DNA of 64,000 nt from Planococcus citri (lineage: Eukaryota; Arthropoda; Insecta; Hemiptera; Pseudococcidae): NCBI RefSeq assembly GCF_950023065.1, contig NC_088678.1, positions 29,502,580-29,566,579 of the forward strand, given 5' to 3'. Below are positions 23,690 to 34,985 of this stretch, one piece after another. How positions within the stretch are numbered: position 1 is the stretch's first letter; the number at the start of each line of letters is the position of its first letter. The notes beneath the pieces were generated by a model. That model was not told the DNA's origin, did not search any database, and was given only the letters and a program-made list of their open reading frames with translations. A program made the position numbers and the translations under genes.

Positions 23690-26600
23690 ATGTCAACTCA
23701 GTCAACTGAAGAATCATTTTGTGGAGATACATTAATGAAATTTGGAAAAAATTATGCGCGCAATGCACATGATTACGTGAACATGTCGGTAGGCGTAATT
23801 GGCGCGATTTTCAATCTCCTCAATTTATTGGTATTCACCAGGAAAAATATGAGATCACCGGCAAACACGATATTCACTCAGTTGGCTCTTGTGGATTTAA
23901 TGATTTCATTACTCAGTATTACAGCTTCGTGGATAGAATTCTTTATATACATTGATGAAGATTACGAAAAATGGACTTACAAATTAGCACTAGCTGTCAT
24001 ATTCATCTGTGAGTTTACAAGCACTCTTTTCCACATATCAACATTCCTTACAATGATGTTGGTCGTATGGAGATACATAGCAATAGTATATCCACTAAAA
24101 GTGCGCCATTGGTGCAATATGAAAACTACGCGCAATGTTCTGATAATTGGTTACATTGTATGTGTTTTGCTGAGAATGCCTAATTACTTCAAGTGGGATA
24201 TAGTAACACATTATAATTTTTACTTCCCTGAACAAAAACAAATTTTGAGTCGTCTGCACATCATTGCAAGTAACATTACCGGAACACTGTACAGCTTGGC
24301 GTTAATGGCTGTGCAAATCATATTTACTCCGAGGTAAGCACTTTGAAAGTAAATGAAGAAAATATAATAATGAGCAATTTGCCTGATTTTCCTAAAAATA
24401 AGGGGAAAATAAAACCCATATACAAACACGGATTTAGGATAAATTCAGCAGAGATCTTCATTTTTGAGTTGAAAGTTACTCAGAAATTTGTTTAGCTCTG
24501 GAGGTGCGCCTGCAGGACAGATAAGCTGCGAGTTCTCAAAAAGCTCTACCAAACCTATTTTGGAAAAACGACTCAGTTCCAAATGAAAGTGTTTGAGATT
24601 CTGCATCGATTTCATGCTATGTATATTGCTATCAAAATCCAATACCACTTTCAGGCTTCTACTGAGCGATTTAAAATTTTTAAAACACTCATTTTCAAAT
24701 AAATTCGTGTTTTGAATTTTTTTCGCAAATATTTCGCATTAATTCGGCCAAAATATTCAAGGAATCATTCTTGAAAAAGAAAAACTGGGAGAATATTTTG
24801 AAATCCAGGGAGCTAATTTTTTGGTCATTATTGTCAACTTTAGGAAAATAAAAAAAAATTATTAATTTTTGACTATTTTTCCTGATTTTTTAAAATTGAC
24901 TACAAATCCTAAAAAATTGGCACCACTGCAGTTTCCAAAAGTCACTTGTCATCTTGGATGAAGACATTTCAACAAAATTCGCTCAAAGTTGGTCCTTGTA
25001 CATACACGTATTTGGGCTTGGTGAGGCGTTTGACGTTGGATTGAAGGAGTTTGATTAAAAGAGTATGGTAGGGGGTGAAAAAGGTAAAAAAAAAGTGAAA
25101 CTTAGGAACCAATCGATGGGAAATTAAAAGTTGTATAACACATGACCGAAATTCAGCTATCTACATACAGCAATTTGGAAGCGAGTAAAAAGATTTTTTC
25201 ATGTTTTTCTACCTTGATTAACCTTGTAACGCCCCCCCCCACACCTCTAAATAGGCACGGAAGGCTAAAAATTGACATGTACATTCGAAGGGTGGCCTAG
25301 ATGTGCCAAGTTTTTTTCATTCCTTTTTCACCATAATGACATGACCTATTTTAGACCTATCCATAAAACCATCTTTTCTGAAAATTAAGTTATATCCAAA
25401 GGCGAGTTTAAAAGGAATGAACCACACAGCCACCCGAATTAATTTAGAGAGCCTGCGGGCATTCCGCCAGAACCGAGAAACAATCTGAAGTGTACACGGA
25501 AAAATCAGTTTTTTTAATGTGCCAAAGAACAGGAATAATAGTGGAAAAAAGCAGTGCCGCATTAGGGTAAATGTGCCTAAGTTCGCGCACCTAATTTTCG
25601 AACAGTCACTACTTTTTATGAAAAGGAGCTAGAATATTGAAATTTGTACAGAAGGTTCTTCAAACATTTGGCTATGATTTGCCTCAGAAATAAATTTTTT
25701 AATCGATTTAGTTTTTGATATTTTGACCAAAAACCAAAAAAAGTCAAATGCGCAAACTTAGGCAGATGCCTTCCTAAGATTGCGCATTCACCTTCCCAAG
25801 ATTGTGCACCAGTGAAAAACATAGAAATTCGTCAATATTGTTTAATTAATGATGAAAGCAAACAAAATGTCTCACAAGAACGTACATTTGAAACTTCTGA
25901 GTGAACCACACTGGAAATGCGCTCATATCTAATATTTCCAGCATTTCACCCATTTCTCCCTAGCTTTTGACAAGGAGTAAACTCGATACACGTAAGGTGT
26001 CATTTCATTCAAATAAATTGAATTCTTGACGAAAATTTCAAAAAGTATCATGATTAGTTTAGAAAAGTAGCAAAAACTAAAAATCGCAATCTTAGGCACA
26101 GGGGTGTTTTTTAAAAAATTGAAAAATTGAAACCTAATTAAAGCAGAAAATAATTGAAATATGTGCTTGTTATAATCCCCAGACAATGACGAAACTAAAA
26201 ATAGCTTATTCAGATCTCTACTGCCATTTCCATAAAAATTGTCGCGTGCGACTTTTATTGGAAAAGTTATAAAAAAATTTGAAAAAAAAAGTTTTTCGCT
26301 TGTCAGTTGGCAACACTTGGTGCTACCATCACCAAAAAGCGTCAAGTATGATCATTTTGATTCTTCTTTCAAGTAAAGGCGGTATCAATGTTGTAACTCT
26401 CACTGGTTCTGAGAAATCGTTACTGCGCAATCTTAGGCACATTTACCCTAAATGTTTGGTGGGCCCTATGCCCTAACCCCTAATTCCAAAAATTTCGCCC
26501 CCCCCCCCCCCAAAAAACAATTCAACAAGAATTGTTCACCCAATTTTTTTTGCAGGGCTTAAAACCATCAAAACCAAAACAAAAGTGAAACCACCATAAC

Positions 26601-27924
26601 CATGTTTTTCAATTGGTTTTAACCACTACCACAACCATTTCAACTTCTTTTTGTAAATTTCAAAAACAACAATAACAAAAAACCAATATGTTGGAAAAAA
26701 TGAAAACCAATTCATTTAAAAACAACCATTTAGAAAAAAAATTGAATTGAAAAAACCAAAACCACTGAAAAGTTGTATTCTTTAGAGAAACCCACAACCA
26801 CAAGAACCATTTCAATGAATTTCAAGTGTAACCATAACCAATAACAACCAATTCATGAAATAGTTCTTTTTGGTTTCTGCGATTTTTTCAATTTTTCTAA
26901 ACGTGACGGAAATTTTCTGTTATTTATTTATTTTTTTTTGTCTCAAATCAGATTTTAGGTATTTACCTAGTCCTGTTTATATACTCGTAGGTGCCTTAAT
27001 TTGTTTTTCGGTAAATTTTTTACGAGTAATTAGGTTTTTAGAAAAAAATATTGAACCATTTGAAAATTCAAAATGGTTTTATTAACTTTAGGTACCTGGT
27101 ACGTGATACGTGTTACCATATACCTATTAAGATTGGGTAATAAAAATATACTTTGGGTCTTCTTTTTTCAGTTTTTTTTTTCAGTGAGAGAGCAATAAAA
27201 AAAAAAAATTGTCAGCTTCGTGGGCCCCCCAAACCTTCGAGGGAATCGTGGGCCCTAGCGCTAGTTCCGGAACTATTGGAACTAATGGGTAAATCAGCAC
27301 TAGAAAAAAGTTTCCAGTGTTTGTATTTTAATTTCAGTTTTGCTACAGTTTTTATTTTACAGCCGCGAGCACGCATAAGAACACAACATGTTTGATAAGG
27401 AGAGCAATAATTATTGCCCAATTAATATCTAACGTACTTACCTCAGTGTAATTTGTTTTTATTTTTTTTTGTTTTGTTTTTCCAGACTGATTGTTGCTCT
27501 GATTTCTAACAAAAAGCACCAGGAACAGCTAACTCAATCTTCAAGCAACGAAAATAACATAAACAACCTCAGAAAGAAACAACAAACTGATCGATCGATA
27601 CTTATATTGTTGATAGTTATGACATTACATTTGATCTCCGGGATACCAACATTAATATTTTATTCCGTTGAAGCATTTCACTCCAAGATGAATCAAAATG
27701 ACGTGAGATGTATGAATTACCTGGGCTTGATACTCAATAGCTTTCTTCTCATCAGTATATGTACATTTACATTTATCGTATATTATACCATGAGTGAAAA
27801 TTTCAGAACCACGTTTAAATCACTTTTCAACAAAAATTATATTTCCTTACAAAAAGATACAACCCTTGCACTAAATAATAGGCGAAAAATTGATACAGAT
27901 CCAGAAATTGATCAGGTGCAATAA
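23690..27924 (+). CDS. Rhodopsin-family GPCR, myosuppressin/FMRFamide-receptor-like, copy 2 (two exons)
   Basis: Exons 23690-24333 and 27486-27924 join to 360 codons plus stop, with the intron at the same phase 2 position (Arg215) as copy 1. The reading frame is intact. TM1-TM2 and the cytoplasmic side are nearly the same as copy 1 (FNLLNLLVFTRKNM, SPANTIFTQLALVD, VWRY, PLKVRHWCNMK, ENFRTTFKSLF), while extracellular loops and helices 3-5 diverge. The TM3-side region reads DEDYEKWTYKLA and ECL2 reads KWDIVTHYNFYFPEQ, so neither side has the Cys needed for the canonical TM3-ECL2 disulphide. The N-terminal NFT site of copy 1 is also gone. It is probably a diverged paralog whose ligand binding differs, or a gene under relaxed constraint. 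The intact splice sites and open frame argue against an old pseudogene. Confidence 0.8.
24392..24925. repeat. Dispersed repeat inserted in the copy 2 intron
   Basis: Absent from the equivalent place in the copy 1 intron, where the flanks GCCTGAT and CTAAAAGTCACTT are nearly contiguous. A related sequence in the same order lies at about 57.30-57.80 kb: GAGTTGAAAGT.ACTC, GAGATTCTGCATCGA, CTACTGAGC and AATATTTCGCAT, ending AAATTGGCAC.ACT. The comparison gives both boundaries approximately. No terminal inverted repeat or coding sequence was noted. Confidence 0.65.
25565..26448. mobile_element. Inverted-repeat DNA element in the copy 2 intron, TA target site
   Basis: The left end is GGGTAAATGTGCCTAAG, then TTCGCGCA; the right end is the reverse complement with the same core (TGCGCAATCTTAGGCA, then CATTTACCC). 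TA dinucleotides flank both ends. The interior repeats the motif CTTAGGCA/GCGCAAT several times (about 25755, 25780, 26090), so subterminal motifs are scattered through it. A 138-codon minus-strand frame at 25929-26345 lacks any transposase motif. This looks like a non-autonomous Tc1/mariner-type element; the superfamily is inferred only from the TA. Confidence 0.65.
26500..26870. repeat. AAC/ACC-rich low-complexity stretch
   Basis: Degenerate repeats of AAACCA, AACCAT and CAACC run for about 350 bp in the intron of receptor copy 2, preceded by a C homopolymer near 26500-26511. No unit of fixed length could be defined. Confidence 0.55.
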
Positions 27925-28450
27925 AAATAATTTTTGTAAGAAGTCGAAATAAGGCATTCAACTTTTCAAGTCAAGTGTAGCTTGAAAATTTAAATTTATG
28001 GTGATGATAATAATATGGAGGAGACACCAGTTAAAAGGCTGGGTTACATCATTAACTGACTGCATGGAACATTCTATAAATGTACAAGTAAAACAGTCAA
28101 ATTTTACTGTTTCAAGATGTCAAAATGTCGTCACTGGGATAAACAGTGAAAAAGTACTGCTAAAATCAGTCATTTGAAATTTTTTACTGCTGACCACATT
28201 CGTTTTTGACTGATCAATACAGTAAATAATTCATTTTTGACTGATTAATTTAGTAAATAATCCACTTTTGACATGTTTTGACTGATCATTGAAATTATGA
28301 ATGCAAAATTTCAATCAAATATAATATGTTTAATTGTTTATGTACATTGTAACAATATCATAGTTAAGTTAATTGTTAGTTACTTTAATTTTTATTTTAT
28401 TGACTCATATTAATTATTACTATACTTCGTGTTGAAATCATTTCTAAAAA

Positions 28451-31400
28451 TATCATCTTTCTGTGCAATGCATCATGCATGCACTATTTATGATTAAATG
28501 ATGTAGGCTAGGTATCTACTTATGTACTTACTTAGAATTTTAGTAGGTATACCAACTACCTAAGAAGTACTAATAAGCTTCTGTCTCAAATAACAAATAC
28601 TGTAAGTTTTTTCTCAAGTTATTTTTGCTTTTTATTTTATGTAATTAACGTAGTATTACTGTTATTAATTTCAAGAGTTTGAATTTAATAAAAATATAAT
28701 TGAAACATCCGTGATGTTATATATTCTTTGTTCAGTGTTGCAAAAACAAAAACAAACACGATATTTTCCAAGGAACCAAACACAACCAAAAATTGTAAAT
28801 CATAATTTTCAAATCACTTTTTTTTGTCAAGCTAAAGGAATGCTGGTGACGTTTTTCTATGTGTTAATCGTGGCAGAGAGGAAAGCCATAATTTAAATGG
28901 TGATTTTAATCATATGACAATTATAAAATAGAAATCACAATTGGATCATTTTTCAACGGATTTCGAATGTTCAACATCTAAAATGAAAAATTCTTCACAG
29001 AATAATATTTTCCTCGTGTGAAAATTCAACTGAGAAGTGCCTGTTTGTGAATCAACATTAAATTTATTTCCTTATTTGGAGAATCATGAACATTGACGTT
29101 TTCACGAGGACCTCGAACAATAGTTTCTACGAACTCTTTTCGATTGAAATTAAAAATAATTTTTGTATGATATGAGAATACATCCGTTAGTTTTCCATTG
29201 AGTGATTAATGATTAAATTGATAAATTAATTCGTCACTCTCACAATGTACGTAAGTACCTATCTCCATATTTCGTTTGTAATTCCTATGAAAATTAATAT
29301 AGATAGATAAGTGCACATAATTAATACGATACATAATGTATATTTTTTAAAGGATTCTCTACAAATAATTTTGTAAAATTGCGGGTTTAAGACGTCGAAT
29401 AAACGTGTTTTAAAAATCATGCGAAGATTGTTAACCTAGTGTGAAAGGGTTAAGTGTACACAGCACCCTTTAGATACTCCAATAAAATAACTTCGCCATT
29501 ATAAAAAGAACACGAATAGTTTGGCATTCTTTCGTCACGAAATAGAGAATATTGCAGACATGGGTAAACTCAATTTATAAAACGAAAGTGAGAAAAATTC
29601 GACTTCGACATCATACTTATCCTCGCCAGGCTAGATTCGCCCTTTTCCATATTTTCCCTTCATTTTGCAAAAACGAACTAACTAAACGAACGATGAAAGG
29701 CCATCGCCTTCTCTGACACAGACCAAATCTCGTCTCGCTCAGGTCCAAAAATACGTAAAAAGCACCTTGTATTATTTCGCGTCCGAAATGTTGTGCAGCT
29801 TTCGAAACAAATAAAAACACAAGTTGGCCAGTTGGACGATTGTAGATTTTTCCACAGGAATAAAAGGGCTTCTCGTTTGTATGTTTACCTAAGTAAATAC
29901 AAGATGTTGGATTTAGTCGGACAAAATAAACAGTTTTTCGCCGAACAGCGCAATTTTTCCTTTCTTTGGTAAAATAATTAAAACGGTGACCGTGAGGTTT
30001 ACCAAAGTCTCTCTATATTTTCAACGATATTGCTTTTTTTTTTTTTACTCGTCGTATACGTAGGTATAGGTATTTTTCAGGTTTACGGTGATTGATTTTC
30101 GCTTACGTATATGGCACGATGTGTACGAATGAAGGTGAAAATTTTCGGTAGTTTTGCTTTTTATTTTTATGGAAACGTAAAAATAAGAGCGGTAAATTTA
30201 TGGACGAACATAGCGGTGCATTATTTTTGCAATTTTCCTCCCTTAAATATACTCAAATTGAAATTTTATTGATATTTCTTCGGGGTAGATTCCAGCAGAC
30301 GTTTAGGTATAGATATAGTATTTTGCTCAAACGACAGATTGATTTTCAAACTCGCGTTTGCCAACACACGCGATAAAAATTTTACGACGTTACGCATCGT
30401 CTCGAGAAGAAAAAAAGTAGGAAAAATGAAACCACGCCAAAAATTAACAGGTACCTGGCTCGTCACGCGAAATTAATTTTTTATGTTTTGTGGAAAAAAA
30501 AAAGAAAAAAAGGTAGGTAACCACCACGTCGTCGTATATTTTCCACGCATCTGAAAAACTTTTAATAAAAATAAGAAAATTTGCGGCCACTTGGAAACAA
30601 TAAAAAAGTAATTAAACAAAATTAAAACCCCCGAAAGAACAAATGTATTCGTAGCACGTGAACAACCAAGCCAGACAATGTTTCCACCGGGAATTAAACC
30701 AGAAGGGAGTTAAATGTGAAAAAAAAACCTCACCGTCGATACAAACGTCATTTATCTTGTAATGTAACAAATTACGAACAATTTTTAAACTTCATCATTA
30801 TTACTCGAGGTTTGCCTCACCCTCTATTCGGTTATAGGCCAACTCACGCCGCCAAGAGGGTGTATGGGTAATTACGATATACAACCGAGTGTTACATTAT
30901 ATCAAAATGATAGAACTCGTTTAAGATGCACGCGTTCTTCAAAACGAGCTCGTCGTAAAACCGCACAGCTCATTTTAAAAATGTAGCTTTTTTTCTGATT
31001 AATTTCATCGAATTTACGAGAAAGAAAGAAATGGAAAAAAATAACATCGAAATTACGTACGCATCTCTCTGTTTCGCCTGCAAATAATCACGTATGAAAT
31101 CTAAACACAAGACTCCATCAACTGTTGATTTTCGCGAGCTATATAATCAAATAGTTTATCATGTAAGACACGCTGTCTTTAAAATGTAATTTTTTATCGT
31201 ATACGTATGAAATTTTTAACGCTTGACAGAATTGCGTCCCAATCGAACGAAATGCGAGAAAAAGTCGTGTAAAATCGTTAATCAAAAGTATCTAATTTTT
31301 CATTTCTAGAACTCGTAACGTGAACAGCGTCCGTAAATAGGAATAAATCGAGGACAAAAAACTTTTAGGTAATTTCCCAAGAGGTTTTTTTCAATGTTAT

Positions 31401-32230
31401 ATGGTATTAGTATTTTATAAGCATCGAATCTTACCATCCGGAAAACAATCCGCTTTTCATTTGTTATTCACGTTGTAAAATTACGTGTCTCAGTTATAAG
31501 CTGCGCGACATTGGCGCAGCTGAAATAATTATTACCTGCTAAAATCTCGTTAAAGCGAGTAAATTAACGTGAAAATAAAATAGGTAGACGAGAGGGAGAA
31601 AAAAATGCTTCGAGAATTTACTGGTAGGTAGGCATGTGAAATATCACCATGTAGAGAATTTTGCCAACGAAACTAGACAGATATTGGTGTAAGAATGATA
31701 GTAATTGTCGTTTCGAATACCATAATCGGAAATGAAGTGAAGGCTAGAAGAAAATCTCCCCTTGAGTTTTTCAAAATTGTAGTTGGACCCTTGTACTTTT
31801 ATCCTTTGATAGGCTTTTAAGTTTTCGCGATTATTTTCCTCGCGTTTATAGCTGTTTTTAACGTAGTTATAGGGAAAGCAAAAATACTCCCAGTTGGATT
31901 AAAATAAATATTTTTTTTTTACAAATTTGACAAACACAAATCGAAAAAATACTCGTTACTCAAAATTCTAAAATTAGAATTTGAAATATCGTAGAAATGA
32001 TCCATAATATGGCATAAATTTTAAAATTATCATACTACAAAAAATGGAAATTCTTCCAGGATCGATTTTTTAAAAGCACGTTTCAACCCTCTCCCATCAA
32101 AAAATAATTCTATTTATTTTTGAAAAAATTCACATAATAAAATAAACCCAATTACGTAGGTAGAGTTAATTGAAATTAATACCTATAAAATGAGTAGGTA
32201 GGTATGTGTGCCTTATTTTGCAAAGTTGGA
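28451..32230. other. Noncoding, mostly unique-looking DNA; nothing recognised
   Basis: From about 29.4 kb the sequence has more CpG and fewer A/T runs than the repeat regions. Short frames at 29617-29820 and 30266-30466 on the minus strand have no recognisable domain. A long T run sits at about 30035-30045. It may be intergenic regulatory DNA or part of large introns; nothing can be fixed. Confidence 0.4.
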
Positions 32231-32369
32231 ATTTTTCAGCCACCCCCAAAGTTGTTAACTCGGGTGAGAAAATAATTCCATTTTTGAAATGTTTCTCCTA
32301 TCTACAAAAAAAAAGTAGTGGTTTTGATACCCCCCCAAAATTTAAAAAGTTCAATATATAAAAATTCTT

Positions 32370-32890
32370 TGTTTCTGCATCAGAATTTTTCTAAATATGT
32401 AATCCCTTTTCAAGAATAAACTATTCTCGACTCTTCAAACTATATTGGCTCCCTCATAAGGAGCCACTCAAAGTTGAAAAAATGAAAAAAAAAATGAGTA
32501 TAAATCAAAATCAGAGAAAATTTTTTGAAAATATTTCATTTCATCCACATTAGAATTGTTCTACATAACCCCCTTTTCGATAAAAAATTTTCGGTGCACC
32601 CCCAAATGATGTTGGTTCTCTTGTATGAAGCCCCCCCCCCCACAATTTGGAAAAAATGAAAAAAATAGATAAGTATAAAAAATTGATGTCTGTATTAGAA
32701 ATTTTTTGAAAATATTTCATTTATGGGCAGAATATTTCTAAAAAAGCACTTTTTCAAGAAAACCTTCTCCCGACTCTCCAAAATATTGTTGGTTCCATAA
32801 ATAAAGCCTATCAAAGTCGAAGAAACCAACAAAAAAAGATAGAAATTGATATCTGTACACATTTTTTTGGAAATGTTTCATTTCTGGGCA
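32370..32890. repeat. Tandem repeat of about 175 bp, three diverged units
   Basis: Units start near 32378, 32547 and 32725. Each carries an AGAATTTTTCTA-like start, CCCTTTTCAAGAA, TCTCGACTCT or a variant, TTGGTTCC, AAGTTGAAAAAATGAAAAAA, then TTTTTTGAAAATATTTCATTT. A partial fourth follows to about 32.9 kb. The word CCCCCAAAGTTGTTAACTCGGG just before it (about 32241) reappears inverted near 35350-35372, on the far side of the LINE, so the LINE may lie inside an older repeat. Confidence 0.65.
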
Positions 32891-33287
32891 GAGAACCACA
32901 TTTTCAAAAATTTATGTCTGTAGGTAACAAATGTATTATTCAGAAATTTTTCATCTCTGAGTGAGCAGAATTCTTAAGTTTTCAAAAGTTTTACACATTA
33001 CAAGATGCCAGAATGTCAATAAGAAGTCTATGAAAATCTGACATCATTTTATTACAAGCTCTTGAAAATTGGACTTGAAATCTAAATGTCCACTTCAATG
33101 GTACTCATTGTCAAAATGTCAGAAATTGATCATTTTTATAAGATCACGGCATACTTGCATAGGCAGATTCCACCTGAGCAGGCAGGTTTTATGCCTGGAA
33201 GAGGTATAAAAGAGCAGATTTTGAACATCAGACAAATAATTGAAAAATTCCGTGAATTCAACATCCCTGTGGTACTATTCTTTGTTG

Positions 33288-33905
33288 CCCAGTTGAGTGA
33301 AAATCTGCCCTTCTGCTAATAAAAACGCCTTAAAGAGCAGTTTAATTGGCGTTTTATACTTGAACGTCATCAATTCACGGGTGTAATTTGAAGCGACTTT
33401 TCAGATTGTTACATTTTCTGCACTGCAGAAAAAATTTCTGCTGAAAAACACGCTACAAGAATATTTTGTACCATATTTTTGTTGTGTAAGGCGGCTACGC
33501 TTTTAAATTGAGTGGGGTATTTCTGCACATCAAAAGAAACCAGCTACAAAATATGCTACAAGAATGTTTTATAGTGTATTTATTTAAGTACTCGCTGAAA
33601 AACGCGTGTAAATGTGATATTTTACGCATGTGTTTTAGCTTAGTATGTAAATATTTATTCTCTAGATATCATCTGCCCCGATGGTTAGGGTTTGAGAGCT
33701 CTCACCCTCTGATCCAGAGATCCGAGTTCGATCCCTGGCTGAGCCAAAAAAATTTTCATGAACTAACTGCAATGACAGATTTTTACGCTTAGGGGCAGAA
33801 AAACCAAACACGCGCTGATTAATGGACAGATATGTATTGGCGTAAAGTGTCGGAATTCCTGCCCACATTTTATGTTGCATAAGGGCAGATTTTCACCCAA
33901 CTGGG
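33288..33905. mobile_element. Inverted-repeat element inserted in LINE C
   Basis: The ends are CCCAGTTGAGTGAAAATCTG (left) and its reverse complement with one change (right), giving a terminal inverted repeat of about 25 bp. A TG dinucleotide flanks each side (33286-33287 and 33906-33907). Removing the element and one TG joins ...LFFV to GYAKAF in frame, which supports the boundaries. Inside are a hairpin (AACGCC ... GGCGTT at about 33323-33352), two related CTACAAGAATRTTTT segments (about 33454 and 33550) and a tRNA-like block (33675-33746). It has no coding capacity. Confidence 0.7.
33675..33746 (+). other. tRNA-like block (decayed tRNA or SINE head) inside the inverted-repeat element
   Basis: A 72-nt stretch begins GCCCCGATGGTTAGGG, contains a B-box-like GAGTTCGATCCC at about 33724-33735, and ends GAGCCA. 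An A-box-like TGGTTAGGGTTTGAG is near the start. A CTCTG/CAGAG stem is possible in the middle, but the acceptor ends do not pair well, so it is not a functional tRNA. It probably derives from a tRNA or tRNA-headed SINE captured by the element. Confidence 0.4.
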
Positions 33906-34985
33906 TGGCTATGCAAAGGCATTCGGCTGTGTTAACTGGACAAAGCTATAATATGAGATACTATATGCCAAATGGGAGTTCCAGAACACCTAATTGAGCT
34001 GATCAAATTGCTGTGTAACAAGAATGAGATGATGGTGAGAGTAGGTGGAGAAGAGTTGAACCCATTTCAGTCAGAATGGTGAGTAAGGCAGGGCTGCATA
34101 CTCTCACCTCTGCTGTTTGACATCTATGGCAGTACACCATGCAAAAAGCCTTGCAGAACTGGGAAGGCGGCATCAAGATAGGAGGAAGAAGAATCTCCAA
34201 TCTCCATTACCTATGTTAATGATACCACCTTAATAGCCACAAGTGAAGAGGAACTGGCAGAACTGATCAAGCAGGTCAGGATGGTCAGCGAGGACATGGG
34301 ACTCTCATAAACATGGGGAAACCAAGGTCATGGTTGTTGATGGAGTTGGATACTTATCAGAATTTGAAGCCCTGAATGAATTTGAAAAAGTGAATTCATT
34401 TATTCATTTGGGTTCACTTGTGGATGCTGATGGAGGATCATTCAAGGAAATTAGAAGAAGAACAGCTCTTGGAAAAGCAGCAATGTCTCGGTTGAGAAAA
34501 GTCACCACCAACCAGAAAATCTCCATAAAAACAAGGAAGAGACTAATCAAGACGCTAGTTTTTCCAGTTTTCTTATATGGAGCGGAAACCTAGACATTGA
34601 AGCAAGATGATCGAAGAAGAATTGATGCCTTTGAAATGTGGGTATGGCACAGGATGTTGAAGATACCATACACTGTGCATTGAACAAATGCATCAATTGA
34701 GGAACAACTGCAAGAACCAACCAGGCTAAATAAAATATGTGAAACCAGGATAATGAGTTATTTTGGACACATAGCCAGAAGCAGACCGGAAAACATAGAA
34801 AAAGGAATTCTCTTTGGCAAGGTCCCTGGAACACGAGGCAGAGGAAGATCTCCAACAAGGTGCACTGATACAGTCTGGAAAATAATTGGCTCAGTTGTGA
34901 ATGCGGCCACACTAGCTCAAGACAGAGAGGAGTGGCGGTCGTTATTGGGGGCACACTAGTCGCTTGCGACTATGATGTTGATGAT

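Larger units (their letters stand above)
24334..27485 (+). other. Enlarged intron of receptor copy 2 (3152 bp)
   Basis: The donor is GTAAGC and the acceptor TTTGTTTTTCCAG. Compared with the 1361-bp intron of copy 1 it carries a roughly 530-bp dispersed repeat, an 884-bp inverted-repeat element and about 0.85 kb of mostly low-complexity sequence. Confidence 0.75.
22322..28450 (+). repeat. Tandem segmental duplication, unit 2
   Basis: Colinear partner of 17267-21955, in the same orientation. It is longer by about 1.4 kb, mainly through insertions in the receptor intron (24.39-24.92 kb and 25565-26448) plus sequence at 26.45-27.30 kb. Upstream of the start codon it carries about 65 bp (23614 to about 23670) between GCGCGCAATTTAAAC and GTGTGAAAAA that unit 1 lacks. 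Confidence 0.85.
33130..34985 (+). mobile_element. 5'-truncated LINE C, degenerate reverse transcriptase
   Basis: The first recognisable residues are ITAYLHRQIPPEQAGFMPGR (about 33142-33200) and ILNIRQIIEKFREFN, a finger/palm region. After a 618-bp insertion it resumes with YAKAFGCVNWTKL (motif A, with both usual Asp residues replaced by Gly). It continues through QGCILSPLLF (about 34090-34120), a decayed YVNDTT in place of YADD (about 34208-34222), then FIHLGSLVDADGGSFKEI, RKRLIKTLVFPVFLYGAET, FGHIARSRPENIEKGILFGK and GRGRSPTR. It ends in GATGATGATGAT near 34985. Several stops and frameshifts and the lost catalytic Asp show that it is dead. It is a different family from LINEs A and B. No target-site duplication was recognised. 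Confidence 0.85.

Noticed and set aside
25929..26345. 138-codon minus-strand frame inside the intronic inverted-repeat element
   Set aside because: No DDE/D-type or helix-turn-helix features. The translation includes the element's repeated noncoding motif, so it is not a transposase.
33675..33746. Functional tRNA gene
   Set aside because: Length and B box fit, but the acceptor stem does not pair and the A box is poor; called a tRNA-like remnant instead.
34547..34954. 135-codon minus-strand frame
   Set aside because: Antisense shadow of the LINE C reverse transcriptase C-terminal region.
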